From assembly GCF_001889265.1 (NCBI RefSeq), contig NZ_CP018151.1:3038001-3102000 (forward strand): DNA of 64,000 nucleotides, in the 5' to 3' direction. Made by a program: the position numbers and the translations under genes. Every line of letters starts with the position of its first letter. Within the stretch, counting starts at the first letter, position 1. This document shows positions 44,429 to 52,490 of this stretch, in pieces. This stretch comes from Microbacterium sp. 1.5R. Its GTDB lineage: Bacteria > Actinomycetota > Actinomycetes > Actinomycetales > Microbacteriaceae. Under the pieces are notes generated by a model. That model made no database searches. It saw nothing but the letters and a program-made list of their open reading frames with translations, and was not told where the DNA came from.

Positions 44429-45292
44429 TCAGCGCAGGTGCGGCGAGATCGCGATGCCGAAGGTCTCGGCCGTCCGACGGACGACGTGCTCGGGAGCGTC
44501 CGCCCAGATGTCGGCGTTGAAGATCTCGACCTCGATGTCACGGTCGTATCCGGTGTCGATCACGGCTCGCGTGAGCGAGCCGAAGTCGATCACGCCGTCA
44601 CCCGTGTAGTGCCGCGACAGCAGCACATCGGCGGCGAGCGGGGTCTTCCAGTCGCACACCTGGTACGTCGCGATGCGCCCTTCGCGACCGGCGCGCGTGA
44701 TCTGCTCGAGCACCTGCGGATCCCACCAGATGTGGAACGTGTCCACCGCCGCGCCCACGACGTCGGCATCGAAATCGGCCGCGATGTCGAGCGCCTGCCC
44801 GAGCGTCGAGACGACCGCGCGGTCGGAGGCGTACATCGGATGCAGGGGCTCGATCGCGAGCGTCACGCCCGCCGCTTTCGCGTCGGACGCGAGCACGCCG
44901 ATCGCGTCGCGCACACGCTCGCGTGCGCCGATCAGATCGCGCGATCCCACCGGGATGCCGCCGGCCACGAGCACGAGAACGGCCGTCGATCCGTCGGCGC
45001 CCGCGGCGGCGAGGGTCGCGGTCTCCTCGATCGCTCGGCGGTTGTCGTCGAGCGCAGCAATGCGATCCGGCCCCTCCGGAAGGGTGAAGAAACCACCGCG
45101 GCAGTGGGTCGTGAAGCGCAGCCCCGAATCGGCGAGCATCTGCGCGGCGACGTCGAGCCCGACCTCGTTCACGGGCTCGCGCCACAGGCCGATCGCCTGG
45201 ATGCCGGCATCCGCCGTCACCCGCAGCGCCGTCGCGAGGTCTGCGTGCTTGATCGTGGCCTGGTTGATCGACAGGCGCGGGTCGACGGTCAC
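44429..45292 (-). CDS. sugar phosphate isomerase/epimerase (TIM barrel)
   Basis: A 287-residue member of the AP-endonuclease-2 superfamily: GIQAIGLWREPVNEVG, TLAIEPLHPMYASDRAVVST with the metal Glu and His, VDTFHIWWDP, and DIEVEIFNADIWA. It is the last gene of a catabolic operon with DUF993 and a Gfo/Idh/MocA dehydrogenase; the GTG at 45292 overlaps the DUF993 stop by four bases. In related clusters the dehydrogenase oxidises a sugar or inositol, and these partners rearrange the keto product. Confidence 0.85.
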   Translation of the reverse strand: MTVDPRLSINQATIKHADLATALRVTADAGIQAIGLWREPVNEVGLDVAAQMLADSGLRFTTHCRGGFFTLPEGPDRIAALDDNRRAIEETATLAAAGADGSTAVLVLVAGGIPVGSRDLIGARERVRDAIGVLASDAKAAGVTLAIEPLHPMYASDRAVVSTLGQALDIAADFDADVVGAAVDTFHIWWDPQVLEQITRAGREGRIATYQVCDWKTPLAADVLLSRHYTGDGVIDFGSLTRAVIDTGYDRDIEVEIFNADIWADAPEHVVRRTAETFGIAISPHLR

Positions 45293-46461
45293 AGGTCCAC
45301 TCCGTTCAGGCGGAGCATCCCGTGCCAGCGCTCGCGTGCGAGTTCGGGATTCTCGAGGGCGAGCGACGCGTTCGCCAGCTCGACGATGCGGCTGAGGTGC
45401 GGAAGGCTGCGCGCCGAGTGCAGTCCGCCGACCATCTGGAACGCGGGCTGGTGCCCGTTGAGCCAGGCGAGGAAGGCGACACCGGTCTTGTAATAGAAGG
45501 TCGGCGCGGCGAACACCTGGCGGCTGAGCTCTTCGGTCGGGCCGAGTATCTCGAGGTAGAGCTCGGGGTCCCCGGCATCGAGCGCCTGGATCGCCGCGGA
45601 GGCGACCGGGGTGATGGCGGCGAACGCGCCGAGCAGCGCGTCGGAGTGCCCGTCACCCTGCCCCACGGTGTCTCCGCCGATGAGGCCGACGTAGTTGAAG
45701 TCGTCGCCGGTGAACATGCGCACACCCTGCGGCAGTCGCTCGCGCACCGAGATCTCCGACTCGGCGTTCAGGAGGCTCATCTTCACGCCGGCGACCTTGT
45801 CGGGGTTCTCGGCGATCACGTCGAGCAGCACAGCGGATGCCGTCTGCCAGTCGTCCGCTCCGAAGTACCCGGCGAGCTCGGGGTCGAAAGCCGTGCCGAG
45901 CCAGTGCAGCACGACCGGGACGGTGGCCGCCGAGAGCACCTCGCGATAGACGCGACGGTAGTCGTCGGCGTTCTCAGCGACACGGGCGAGGTGGCGAGAG
46001 GCCATGAGCACCGGGCCCGCCCCCTGCTCCTCGGTGAAGTGCAGCTGCTCCTTGTAGGCGTCGATCACCTGGTCGAGCGAGATGTGCGACTCGGCGACGT
46101 GATCGGTGTTGACGCCGACCACGACCGAGCCGCCCTCCTCGCGGGCGACCTCGGCGCTGCGCGCGATGAGCTCGCGCGTCGCCGCGGCATCCAGCCCCAT
46201 GTTCCGCTGAGCGGTGTCCATGGCGTCGGCGACGCCCAGACCCCACGAGTACACGTTGCGGCGGAACGCCAGAGTCGAGTCCCAGTCGATGTCGGCGGGC
46301 TGCCCCGGGGTGTTGTCGGCGTGCACCTTCGGCACGACGTGGGCTGCGGCGTACGCGACGCGGCTCTGCAGCGGAGAGGCCGGACGCGTATACCCGCCGC
46401 CCTCGCGCAGCTCGGCATCCGTCACCGCGCCCGCGGCGTCGAGAAGTCGGAGAGTGGTCAT
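45289..46461 (-). CDS. DUF993 protein (dihydrodipicolinate-synthase-like aldolase fold)
   Basis: A 390-residue TIM-barrel protein of the DUF993 family. Recognisable blocks are VYSWGLGVADAMDTAQRNMG, VVVGVNTDHVAESHISLDQV, VVLHWLGTAFDPELAGYFG and VAGVKMSLLNAESEISVRER, the last containing the Lys expected for a Schiff base in the N-acetylneuraminate-lyase-like fold. It probably acts as a retro-aldol enzyme or hydrolase on a keto-sugar. The start at 46461 is two bases after the dehydrogenase stop region. Confidence 0.82.
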   Translation of the reverse strand: MTTLRLLDAAGAVTDAELREGGGYTRPASPLQSRVAYAAAHVVPKVHADNTPGQPADIDWDSTLAFRRNVYSWGLGVADAMDTAQRNMGLDAAATRELIARSAEVAREEGGSVVVGVNTDHVAESHISLDQVIDAYKEQLHFTEEQGAGPVLMASRHLARVAENADDYRRVYREVLSAATVPVVLHWLGTAFDPELAGYFGADDWQTASAVLLDVIAENPDKVAGVKMSLLNAESEISVRERLPQGVRMFTGDDFNYVGLIGGDTVGQGDGHSDALLGAFAAITPVASAAIQALDAGDPELYLEILGPTEELSRQVFAAPTFYYKTGVAFLAWLNGHQPAFQMVGGLHSARSLPHLSRIVELANASLALENPELARERWHGMLRLNGVDL

Positions 46462-46463
46462 GC

Positions 46464-47627
46464 TCAGCCCAGCGTCAGCGGGGTGAGCGCGACCTTGCGG
46501 CCTTCGGCGCTGGAGGTCAGCCCCGCCTCGGCGAACTGCACGCCGCGGGCGCCCGAGAGCAGGTCGAAGGGGTACTTCGTGCCCTCGACGAACGAGACCA
46601 GGTACTCCTCCCACTGCTGACGGAAGCCGTTGAGGAAGACGTCGTTGGTCGGGACGTTCTGCCAGTCGGCGTCGTAGTCGTGGCTGTCTTCGAGGTCGGG
46701 GTTCCAGACCGGCTTCGGAGTCGCGTTGCGGGGCTGGATCTTCGCGCCGAAGAGTCCGACGACCGCGGATCCGTGGGTGCCGTCGACCTGGAACTCGACG
46801 AGCTCGTCGCGGTTGACGCGCACCGTCCAGCTGGAGTTGATCTCGGCGACGATGCCGCCCTCGATCTCGAAGATGCCGTACGCGGCGTCCTCGGCGGTGG
46901 CGGTGTAGTGCTCGCCGTTCTCGTCCCAGCGGTCGGCGATGTGCACGGCGGCCTGCGCGTAGACGCTCTTGACCTCGCCGAACAGGTTCTCGAGCACGTA
47001 GTTCCAGTGCGGGAACATGTCGACGATGATGCCGCCGCCGTCTTCGGTGCGGTAGTTCCAGCTGGGGCGCTGCGCGGGCTGCCAGTCACCCTCGAAGACC
47101 CAGTACCCGAACTCGCCGCGCACCGAGAGGATGCGGCCGAAGAAACCGGAGTCGATGAGGCGCTTGAGCTTCTGCAGGCCCGGCAGGTAGAGCTTGTCGT
47201 GTACGACGCCGGTCTTGACGCCGGCCTCGTCCGCGAGACGCGCGAGCTCGAGGGCCTCGTCGAGCGACTCGGCGGTCGGCTTCTCGGTGTAGATCGCCTT
47301 GCCGGCCGCGATCGCCTTGCGCAGGGCCGAGGCGCGGGCCTTGGTCACGAGGAAATCGGCGTAGATCTCCCACTTCGGGTCGGCGAGCGCTGCGTCGAGG
47401 TCGGTCGTGTAGTCGTCGATGCCGTGCTTCGCGGCGAGCTCGGCGAGCTTGGCCTCGTTGCGGCCGACAAGCAGCGGCTTGACCGTGATGCGGGATCCGT
47501 CGGGCAGCTCGATGCCGCCCTGGTCGCGGATCGCGAGGATCGACCGCACGAGGTGCTGCCGGTAGCCCATGCGCCCGGAGACGCCGTTCATGATGATCCC
47601 GATCTCGCGGGGTGTCGCCTGTGACAT
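46464..47627 (-). CDS. Gfo/Idh/MocA-family oxidoreductase
   Basis: A 387-residue NAD(P)-dependent sugar dehydrogenase-like protein. The N-terminal Rossmann region reads IGIIMNGVSGRMGYRQHLVR, unusual in having GVSGRMG like dihydrodipicolinate reductase. IYTEKPTAESLDEAL holds the family EKP Lys. The C-terminal half is the substrate domain (GGIIVDMFPHWNYV with conserved Asp and His). It is first in the operon with DUF993 and an isomerase. LacI-type operator sequences lie 47-115 bp upstream. Confidence 0.87.
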   Translation of the reverse strand: MSQATPREIGIIMNGVSGRMGYRQHLVRSILAIRDQGGIELPDGSRITVKPLLVGRNEAKLAELAAKHGIDDYTTDLDAALADPKWEIYADFLVTKARASALRKAIAAGKAIYTEKPTAESLDEALELARLADEAGVKTGVVHDKLYLPGLQKLKRLIDSGFFGRILSVRGEFGYWVFEGDWQPAQRPSWNYRTEDGGGIIVDMFPHWNYVLENLFGEVKSVYAQAAVHIADRWDENGEHYTATAEDAAYGIFEIEGGIVAEINSSWTVRVNRDELVEFQVDGTHGSAVVGLFGAKIQPRNATPKPVWNPDLEDSHDYDADWQNVPTNDVFLNGFRQQWEEYLVSFVEGTKYPFDLLSGARGVQFAEAGLTSSAEGRKVALTPLTLG

Positions 47628-47673
47628 TGCTGGTCCGTTCTGTGGGAAGCCGGTGCGCCGGTCGCCCGATGTG

Positions 47674-47687
47674 GGTAAGCGCTTTCC
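47674..47687. promoter_or_regulatory. LacI-family operator upstream of the dehydrogenase operon
   Basis: GGTAAGCGCTTTCC fits the TGnAAGCGCTTnCA-type LacI consensus with a perfect AAGCGCTT core, 47 bp upstream of the dehydrogenase start. Confidence 0.6.
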
Positions 47688-47728
47688 GTCAGCATGCCAC
47701 GACTCCGTCGGGCGCGCAAGCGGCGGGT

Positions 47729-47742
47729 GGAAACCGCTATCC
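47729..47742. promoter_or_regulatory. second LacI-type operator-like site
   Basis: GGAAACCGCTATCC matches the site at 47674 at 11 of 14 positions and lies 55 bp further upstream, a spacing that could allow cooperative binding. Confidence 0.4.
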
Positions 47743-47778
47743 GGGTTCGCGGGGCGGTGGCGTGGCCGCCCCTGCCGC

Positions 47779-47836
47779 GTGCGTGGTCACAAACGCATCC
47801 GAAAGGCGCGATTCAGGTGCGTTTCTGGCCACGCAC
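47779..47836. repeat. long hairpin related to the GGGGCCA element family
   Basis: The arms GTGCGTGGTCACAAACGCATC and the complement of GGTGCGTTTCTGGCCACGCAC agree at about 18 of 21 positions, around the centre CCGAAAGGCGCGATTCA. It is the same design as the other clusters, with GTGCGTGG in place of GCGGGG. It lies between the LacI gene stop and the dehydrogenase promoter region. Confidence 0.65.
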
Positions 47837-47886
47837 CGTAGGGGGCGGGGCCGGGGTGCGGGGGCAGAGGGTGCGGGCGGCGCGGC

Positions 47887-48927
47887 TCAGCGCGTGCTGG
47901 AGCGTTCGACCAGAAGCGTCGGCACGACGACAGCGGATGCCGCACCGCCCGCGGCACCCTCGATCTCGGCGACGAGCAGGCCGACCGCCCGGTGGGCGAG
48001 GGCGGTGAAATCCTGACGGATCGTCGTCAGCGGTGGGCGGTAGTTGGCGGCATCCGGCACGTCGTCGAAGCCGATGACGCTGACGTCCTCGGGAACCCGC
48101 CGCCCCGACTCGGCGAGCGCACGGAGGAGCCCGAGCGCCATCTGGTCGTTGGCGCAGAAAACGGCGGATGCTGCTCGCAGCGCCTCGCCCGCGGCGAACC
48201 CTGCCTCGGCGGTCCAGTCGCCGCGGACGACCTCGGTCGCCTCGACCCCGACCTCCGCGAGCGCCTTCCGCCATCCGCGCTCGCGCTCGGCGGCCGCGAA
48301 CGAGTCGGCAGGCCCGGCGAGGTGGTGCACCGTCTCGTGTCCGAGGCCCAGCAGGTGAGCGGTCGCCGCAGCGGCGCCTCCGACATGGTCGCTGTGCACG
48401 ACGGCGAGATCCGCAGACCCCGGGGCGTCGACGACCACGAGGCGCAGTCCCGGCGGCCGATCGGCTGCGGGTACCAGCGCCGACGCCTCGTTCAGCACGA
48501 TCGCGCCGTCGACCTCCTGCTCGGCCAGGCGCTCGAAGGCGTCGGCCACGCTGTCGCCCGCGGTGACGAGGGTGAGGGCGTAGCCGCGTTCAGCCGCGGC
48601 CTCGGCGGTGGCCTGCAGCATCCGCGAGTTGCCGACCGTCGCGAGAGTGGTGACGACGAGTCCGATGGTCTGCGAGCGTCCTGTGCGCAGAGCGCGCGCT
48701 GCGCGGTGGGGGCGGTAGCCGAGCTCGGCCATCGCGGCTTCGACGCGCCGGCGGGTCGCGGGGTCGACGCGAGGGCTGTCGTTGACGACGCGCGACACGG
48801 TCTGACCCGAGACGCCGGCACGGGAGGCGACCATCGCCATCGAGACACGACCGGACGGGGCCTGGCGGCGGCGCGGGCGCGCGGCGCCGCGACGCAGATC
48901 ATCGTCGCGCAGCAGCTCGTCGTCCAC
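47887..48927 (-). CDS. LacI-family transcriptional regulator
   Basis: A 346-residue regulator with HTH MAMVASRAGVSGQTVSRVVN, the minor-groove helix HRAARALRTGRSQ, and a sugar-binding-type effector domain (TIGLVVTTLATVGNSRM to SVIGFDDVPDAANYRPPLTT). The GTG at 48927 follows AGAGAGGG. It is divergent from galT, whose promoter carries two operator-like sites, and upstream of the dehydrogenase operon with its own LacI-like site. It may control one or both. Confidence 0.9.
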   Translation of the reverse strand: MDDELLRDDDLRRGAARPRRRQAPSGRVSMAMVASRAGVSGQTVSRVVNDSPRVDPATRRRVEAAMAELGYRPHRAARALRTGRSQTIGLVVTTLATVGNSRMLQATAEAAAERGYALTLVTAGDSVADAFERLAEQEVDGAIVLNEASALVPAADRPPGLRLVVVDAPGSADLAVVHSDHVGGAAAATAHLLGLGHETVHHLAGPADSFAAAERERGWRKALAEVGVEATEVVRGDWTAEAGFAAGEALRAASAVFCANDQMALGLLRALAESGRRVPEDVSVIGFDDVPDAANYRPPLTTIRQDFTALAHRAVGLLVAEIEGAAGGAASAVVVPTLLVERSSTR

Positions 48928-48959
48928 GGGCACCCTCTCTACGCGCTCACAACTCCGGA

Positions 48960-48974
48960 ATGTTGACGTTACCA
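48960..48974. promoter_or_regulatory. galT upstream operator
   Basis: ATGTTGACGTTACCA overlaps the galT -35 and matches the downstream site at 48991 at 12 of 15 positions. The centres are 31 bp apart, three helical turns. Confidence 0.55.
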
Positions 48975-48992
48975 CGGCGCTGTGCGTACCAT
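48963..48992 (+). promoter_or_regulatory. galT promoter
   Basis: The -35 is TTGACG (48963-48968), the spacer is 18 bp and the -10 is TACCAT (48987-48992). Seven bases after the -10 is the G of the GTG at 48999, so the transcript is probably leaderless. Confidence 0.65.
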
Positions 48993-49005
48993 GTTTACGT
49001 GAACA
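48991..49005. promoter_or_regulatory. galT downstream operator over the start codon
   Basis: ATGTTTACGTGAACA contains the TGTTnACGTnAACA palindrome typical of LacI/GalR proteins, and spans the end of the -10, the start site and the GTG codon. Confidence 0.6.
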
Positions 49006-50219
49006 CGCCCGAATCTCCCGAGTTGCGAACCGAGACCCTCTCCGCCGGCATCGTCAAGCGCGCGACGACGCTCGCCGACGGCCGCGAACTGATCTACTTC
49101 GACGATCCCGACACGACGCTCGGCGCCGACCGCGCCGTCGACAGCCGCACGCTCGACGCCCGCGGCGAGACCGCCACGATGCGCCTCGATGTGCTGACCG
49201 GCGACTGGATCACGGTCGCCGCCAACCGGCAGAACCGGGTGATGATGCCGAGCGCCGATGCCGACCCGCTCGCTCCGCAGTCGCCGACCAACCCGTCTGA
49301 GGTGCCGTCGCTCTACGACGTCGCCGTCTTCGAGAACCGCTCGCCCGCGTTCGGCCCCGCTCTCGCCGAAGCCACCGGCACCGCCCCCGCAGCGAGCAAC
49401 CCTCCGCGCGGGCTCGACGACCTCAGCGCCCTCGGACTCGGCCGCACCCGCACCTCGGTCGGACGCTGCGAGGTCGTGTGCTTCAGCCCCGAGCACACCG
49501 GCTCGTTCGGCACCCAGTCGGTGACGCGCGCCCGCACGGTGATCGAGGCCTGGGCCGACCGCACCGCCGCCCTCTCGAAGCTGCCGGGCATCCAGCAGAT
49601 CTTCCCGTTCGAGAACCGCGGCGAGGCCATCGGCGTCACGCTGCCCCACCCCCACGGCCAGATCTACGCCTACCCCTACGTGACGCCGCGCACCACGCGC
49701 CTGCTCGACTCGATCGACCGCACCGCGCCCGACCTGTTCCAGCACATCCTCGAGTCCGAGCAGGCGTCCGAGAGGGTCGTCTTCCGCGGGGAGCACTGGA
49801 CGGCGTTCGTGCCCTTCGCCGCCCGCTGGCCGCTGGAGGTGCACCTCATGCCGCACCGCCACGTTCCGGACTTCGCCGAGACGACGGATGCCGAACGCGA
49901 CGAGCTCGCGCCCCTCTACCTGCGACTGCTCCGCGGTGTCGACGCGCTCTACGACACCCCGACGCCCTACATCGCCGCCTGGCACCAGGCCCCGGTGAAC
50001 GTCGGCCGAGACAGCGTGCGCCTGCACCTGCAGCTGACCAGCCCCCGCCGGGCGGTCGACAAGCTCAAGTTCCTCGCGGGATCCGAGGCCGCGATGTGGG
50101 CCTGGGCCGCCGAGGTCACCCCCGAGCAGGGTGCGGCCCGCATCCGCGAGGCCATCGCGAAGGCCGACGCCGCACACACCGCATCCGCAGACCAGAACGC
50201 AGACGAGGCATCCGCATGA
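48999..50219 (+). CDS. galT: galactose-1-phosphate uridylyltransferase
   Basis: A 406-residue enzyme that swaps UMP between UDP-glucose and galactose-1-phosphate. The catalytic HPH motif lies in GVTLPHPHGQIYAYPYV, and the metal/nucleotide segment in ENRSPAFGP and WAAEVTPEQGAARI. The GTG at 48999 is chosen over in-frame upstream codons because it coincides with the predicted +1 of the promoter. It begins galT-galK, with galE 94 bp after galK. Confidence 0.94.
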   Translation: MNTPESPELRTETLSAGIVKRATTLADGRELIYFDDPDTTLGADRAVDSRTLDARGETATMRLDVLTGDWITVAANRQNRVMMPSADADPLAPQSPTNPSEVPSLYDVAVFENRSPAFGPALAEATGTAPAASNPPRGLDDLSALGLGRTRTSVGRCEVVCFSPEHTGSFGTQSVTRARTVIEAWADRTAALSKLPGIQQIFPFENRGEAIGVTLPHPHGQIYAYPYVTPRTTRLLDSIDRTAPDLFQHILESEQASERVVFRGEHWTAFVPFAARWPLEVHLMPHRHVPDFAETTDAERDELAPLYLRLLRGVDALYDTPTPYIAAWHQAPVNVGRDSVRLHLQLTSPRRAVDKLKFLAGSEAAMWAWAAEVTPEQGAARIREAIAKADAAHTASADQNADEASA

Positions 50220-51412
50220 CCACCACCCAGGACGCCGCGCGCGCACTCTTCACCGACCTCACCGGTCGCACCCCCGAAGGCGTCTGGTCGGCGCCGGGGC
50301 GCGTGAACCTGATCGGCGAGCACACCGACTACAACGACGGATTCGTGCTGCCCTTCGCCATCCCGCATCGCACAGTCGCCGCCGTGGGAATCCGTGACGA
50401 CCGCCGCATCCGCGTCGCCTCGACCTTCGCCGACGAGCCGGTCGAGGTCTCCCTCGACGACCTCGACGAGCTGTTCCCGACCCCGACCGGCACCGCGCCG
50501 CGCGTGCCCGAGTGGGCCGCCTACCCCCTCGGCGTCGCGTGGGCGCTGCGCCAGGCCGACGGTGTCGCTCCGTCCGCGGCCACCGGTTCAGGACTCGACA
50601 TCGCCATCGCGTCCGACGTGCCCGTGGGTGCGGGGCTCTCGTCGTCGGCGGCGATCGAGGGTGCCACGGCATCCGCGCTCAACGACCTCTGGGCCGCCGG
50701 GCTCGACCGCGTCGCCCTCGCCCGTGTCGGCCGGAAGGCCGAGAACGAGGCGGTCGGCGCACCGACCGGCATCATGGACCAGATGGCGTCGGTGCTCGGC
50801 GAGCCGGATGCCGCGATCTTCCTCGACTGCCGCTCGCTCGATGCGAACCTCGTGCAGGTCGGCATCGCCGAGGCCGGCCTCGCGATCCTCGTGATGGACA
50901 CCCGGGTCAAGCACGCGCACTCCACGGGCGGATACGGCGAGCGCCGTGCGGCCTGCGAGCGCGGTGCCGCGATCATGGGCGTGCCGAGCCTGCGCGACGT
51001 CTCGGTCGACGACCTGCCCCGCGCCGAGGAGCTCATGGACGACGTGACGTTCCGCCGCGTGCGGCACGTGGTCACCGAGAACCAGCGCGTGCTCGACACC
51101 GTCGTGGTGCTGCGCGAAGACGGTGCCCGTGCGATCGGCGACCTGCTCGTGGCCTCGCACGCCTCGATGCGCGATGACTTCGAGATCTCGGTCCCCGAGC
51201 TCGACACGGCGGTCGAAACGGCCATCGCGGCCGGCGCACTCGGTGCTCGCATGACCGGCGGAGGCTTCGGCGGTGCGGCGATCGCGCTGATCGAGCAGGA
51301 CTCGGTGCAGCAGGTGACGGATGCCGTGTCGGCGGCGTTCGCCGCATCCGGTTTCACCTCCCCCGTGATCTTCACCGTCACGCCGTCGGCCGGAGCGCAT
51401 CGCGACGCGTGA
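50216..51412 (+). CDS. galK: galactokinase
   Basis: A 398-residue GHMP kinase phosphorylating galactose at C1. It has the galactokinase signature GRVNLIGEHTDYNDGFVLP, the ATP loop VGAGLSSSAAIEG, the GIMDQMASVLG segment with the catalytic Asp region, and the C-terminal MTGGGFGGAAIAL. The ATG overlaps the galT stop by four bases. The start at residue MTTTQDAARALF is unambiguous. Confidence 0.95.
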   Translation: MTTTQDAARALFTDLTGRTPEGVWSAPGRVNLIGEHTDYNDGFVLPFAIPHRTVAAVGIRDDRRIRVASTFADEPVEVSLDDLDELFPTPTGTAPRVPEWAAYPLGVAWALRQADGVAPSAATGSGLDIAIASDVPVGAGLSSSAAIEGATASALNDLWAAGLDRVALARVGRKAENEAVGAPTGIMDQMASVLGEPDAAIFLDCRSLDANLVQVGIAEAGLAILVMDTRVKHAHSTGGYGERRAACERGAAIMGVPSLRDVSVDDLPRAEELMDDVTFRRVRHVVTENQRVLDTVVVLREDGARAIGDLLVASHASMRDDFEISVPELDTAVETAIAAGALGARMTGGGFGGAAIALIEQDSVQQVTDAVSAAFAASGFTSPVIFTVTPSAGAHRDA

Positions 51413-51506
51413 CCGCTGCCCGCTCGACCACGTCGTGAACGAGCGGCCTCAGAGTCCGCCGATCGCGACCTGAGATACTGAACACTTCCCCACCCTGAGG
51501 AGCACA

Positions 51507-52484
51507 ATGTCCTGGATCGTGACCGGCGGCGCCGGCTACATCGGCTCGCACGTCGTTCGCGCACTGGCGGATGCCGGGCTCACGCCCGTCGTCCTCGACG
51601 ACCTCTCGAGCGGCGTCGCATCGTTCGTGCCCGAAGGCGTGGCTTTCGTGCAGGGCAGCATCCTCGACCGTGAACTGGTCGAGAAGGCGCTGCGCGATCA
51701 CAACGCCGAGGGCGTCATCCACGTCGCCGGATACAAGTACGCCGGCGTCTCGGTGCAGCGTCCGCTGCACACCTACGCGCAGAACGTCGAGGGCACTCGG
51801 GTGATCCTCGAGGCGATGGATGCCGCGGGCGTCACCAACATCGTGTTCTCGTCGTCGGCGGCCGTGTTCGGCACTCCCGATGTGGCGCTCGTCGTCGAGG
51901 AGACCGCCAAAAAGCCGGCGAGCCCCTACGGCGAGTCCAAGCTCATCGGCGAGTGGCTGCTCCGCGACCAGGCGATCGCGACCGCCGACTCCGACAAGCC
52001 GCTGCGTCACACCTCGCTGCGCTACTTCAACGTGGTCGGCTCGGCCGACCCGTCGGTCTATGACGTGAGCCCGCACAACCTCTTCCCGATCGTGTTCGAG
52101 AAGCTCATCGCCGGCGAGACCCCCCGCATCAACGGCGACGACTACGACACCGAGGACGGCACCAACGTGCGCGACTACGTGCACGTCGGCGACATCGCCG
52201 CCGCCCACGTCGCGGCAGCGAAGCGTCTCGCCGGTGGCGAGCCGATCGAGGCCGCGTACAACCTCGGCTCGGGCGACGGCCTCAGCGTGAAGCAGATCAT
52301 GGACGCGGTCGCACGCGTCACGGGCATCGACTTCACCCCTGAGATCGGCCCTCGGCGTCCGGGAGACCCCGACCGCATCGTCGCGACCGGCGAGCTCGCC
52401 GCGCGTGACCTCGACTGGAAGATGCGATACACGGTCGACGAGATGGTGCGCACGGGCTGGGAGGCCCGTCGGGCCGCGTCCTGA
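51507..52484 (+). CDS. galE: UDP-glucose 4-epimerase
   Basis: A 325-residue short-chain dehydrogenase-type epimerase. NAD binds at VTGGAGYIGSHVVRAL, and the catalytic Tyr-Lys pair lies in SPYGESKLIGEWLL. DYVHVGDIAAAHV and NLGSGDGLSVKQI are family blocks. It completes the Leloir pathway with galT and galK; pgm at 38568 can take the glucose-1-phosphate on to glycolysis. It has a good ribosome site (TGAGGAG) and its own 94-bp gap after galK, possibly with a separate promoter. Confidence 0.94.
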   Translation: MSWIVTGGAGYIGSHVVRALADAGLTPVVLDDLSSGVASFVPEGVAFVQGSILDRELVEKALRDHNAEGVIHVAGYKYAGVSVQRPLHTYAQNVEGTRVILEAMDAAGVTNIVFSSSAAVFGTPDVALVVEETAKKPASPYGESKLIGEWLLRDQAIATADSDKPLRHTSLRYFNVVGSADPSVYDVSPHNLFPIVFEKLIAGETPRINGDDYDTEDGTNVRDYVHVGDIAAAHVAAAKRLAGGEPIEAAYNLGSGDGLSVKQIMDAVARVTGIDFTPEIGPRRPGDPDRIVATGELAARDLDWKMRYTVDEMVRTGWEARRAAS

Positions 52485-52490
52485 CGTCGG

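Noticed and set aside
43692..44541. Several long frames across the composite repeat array
   Set aside because: Their products are repeat-encoded Arg/Ser/Pro strings and frames exist in many registers; the DNA repeat explains them.
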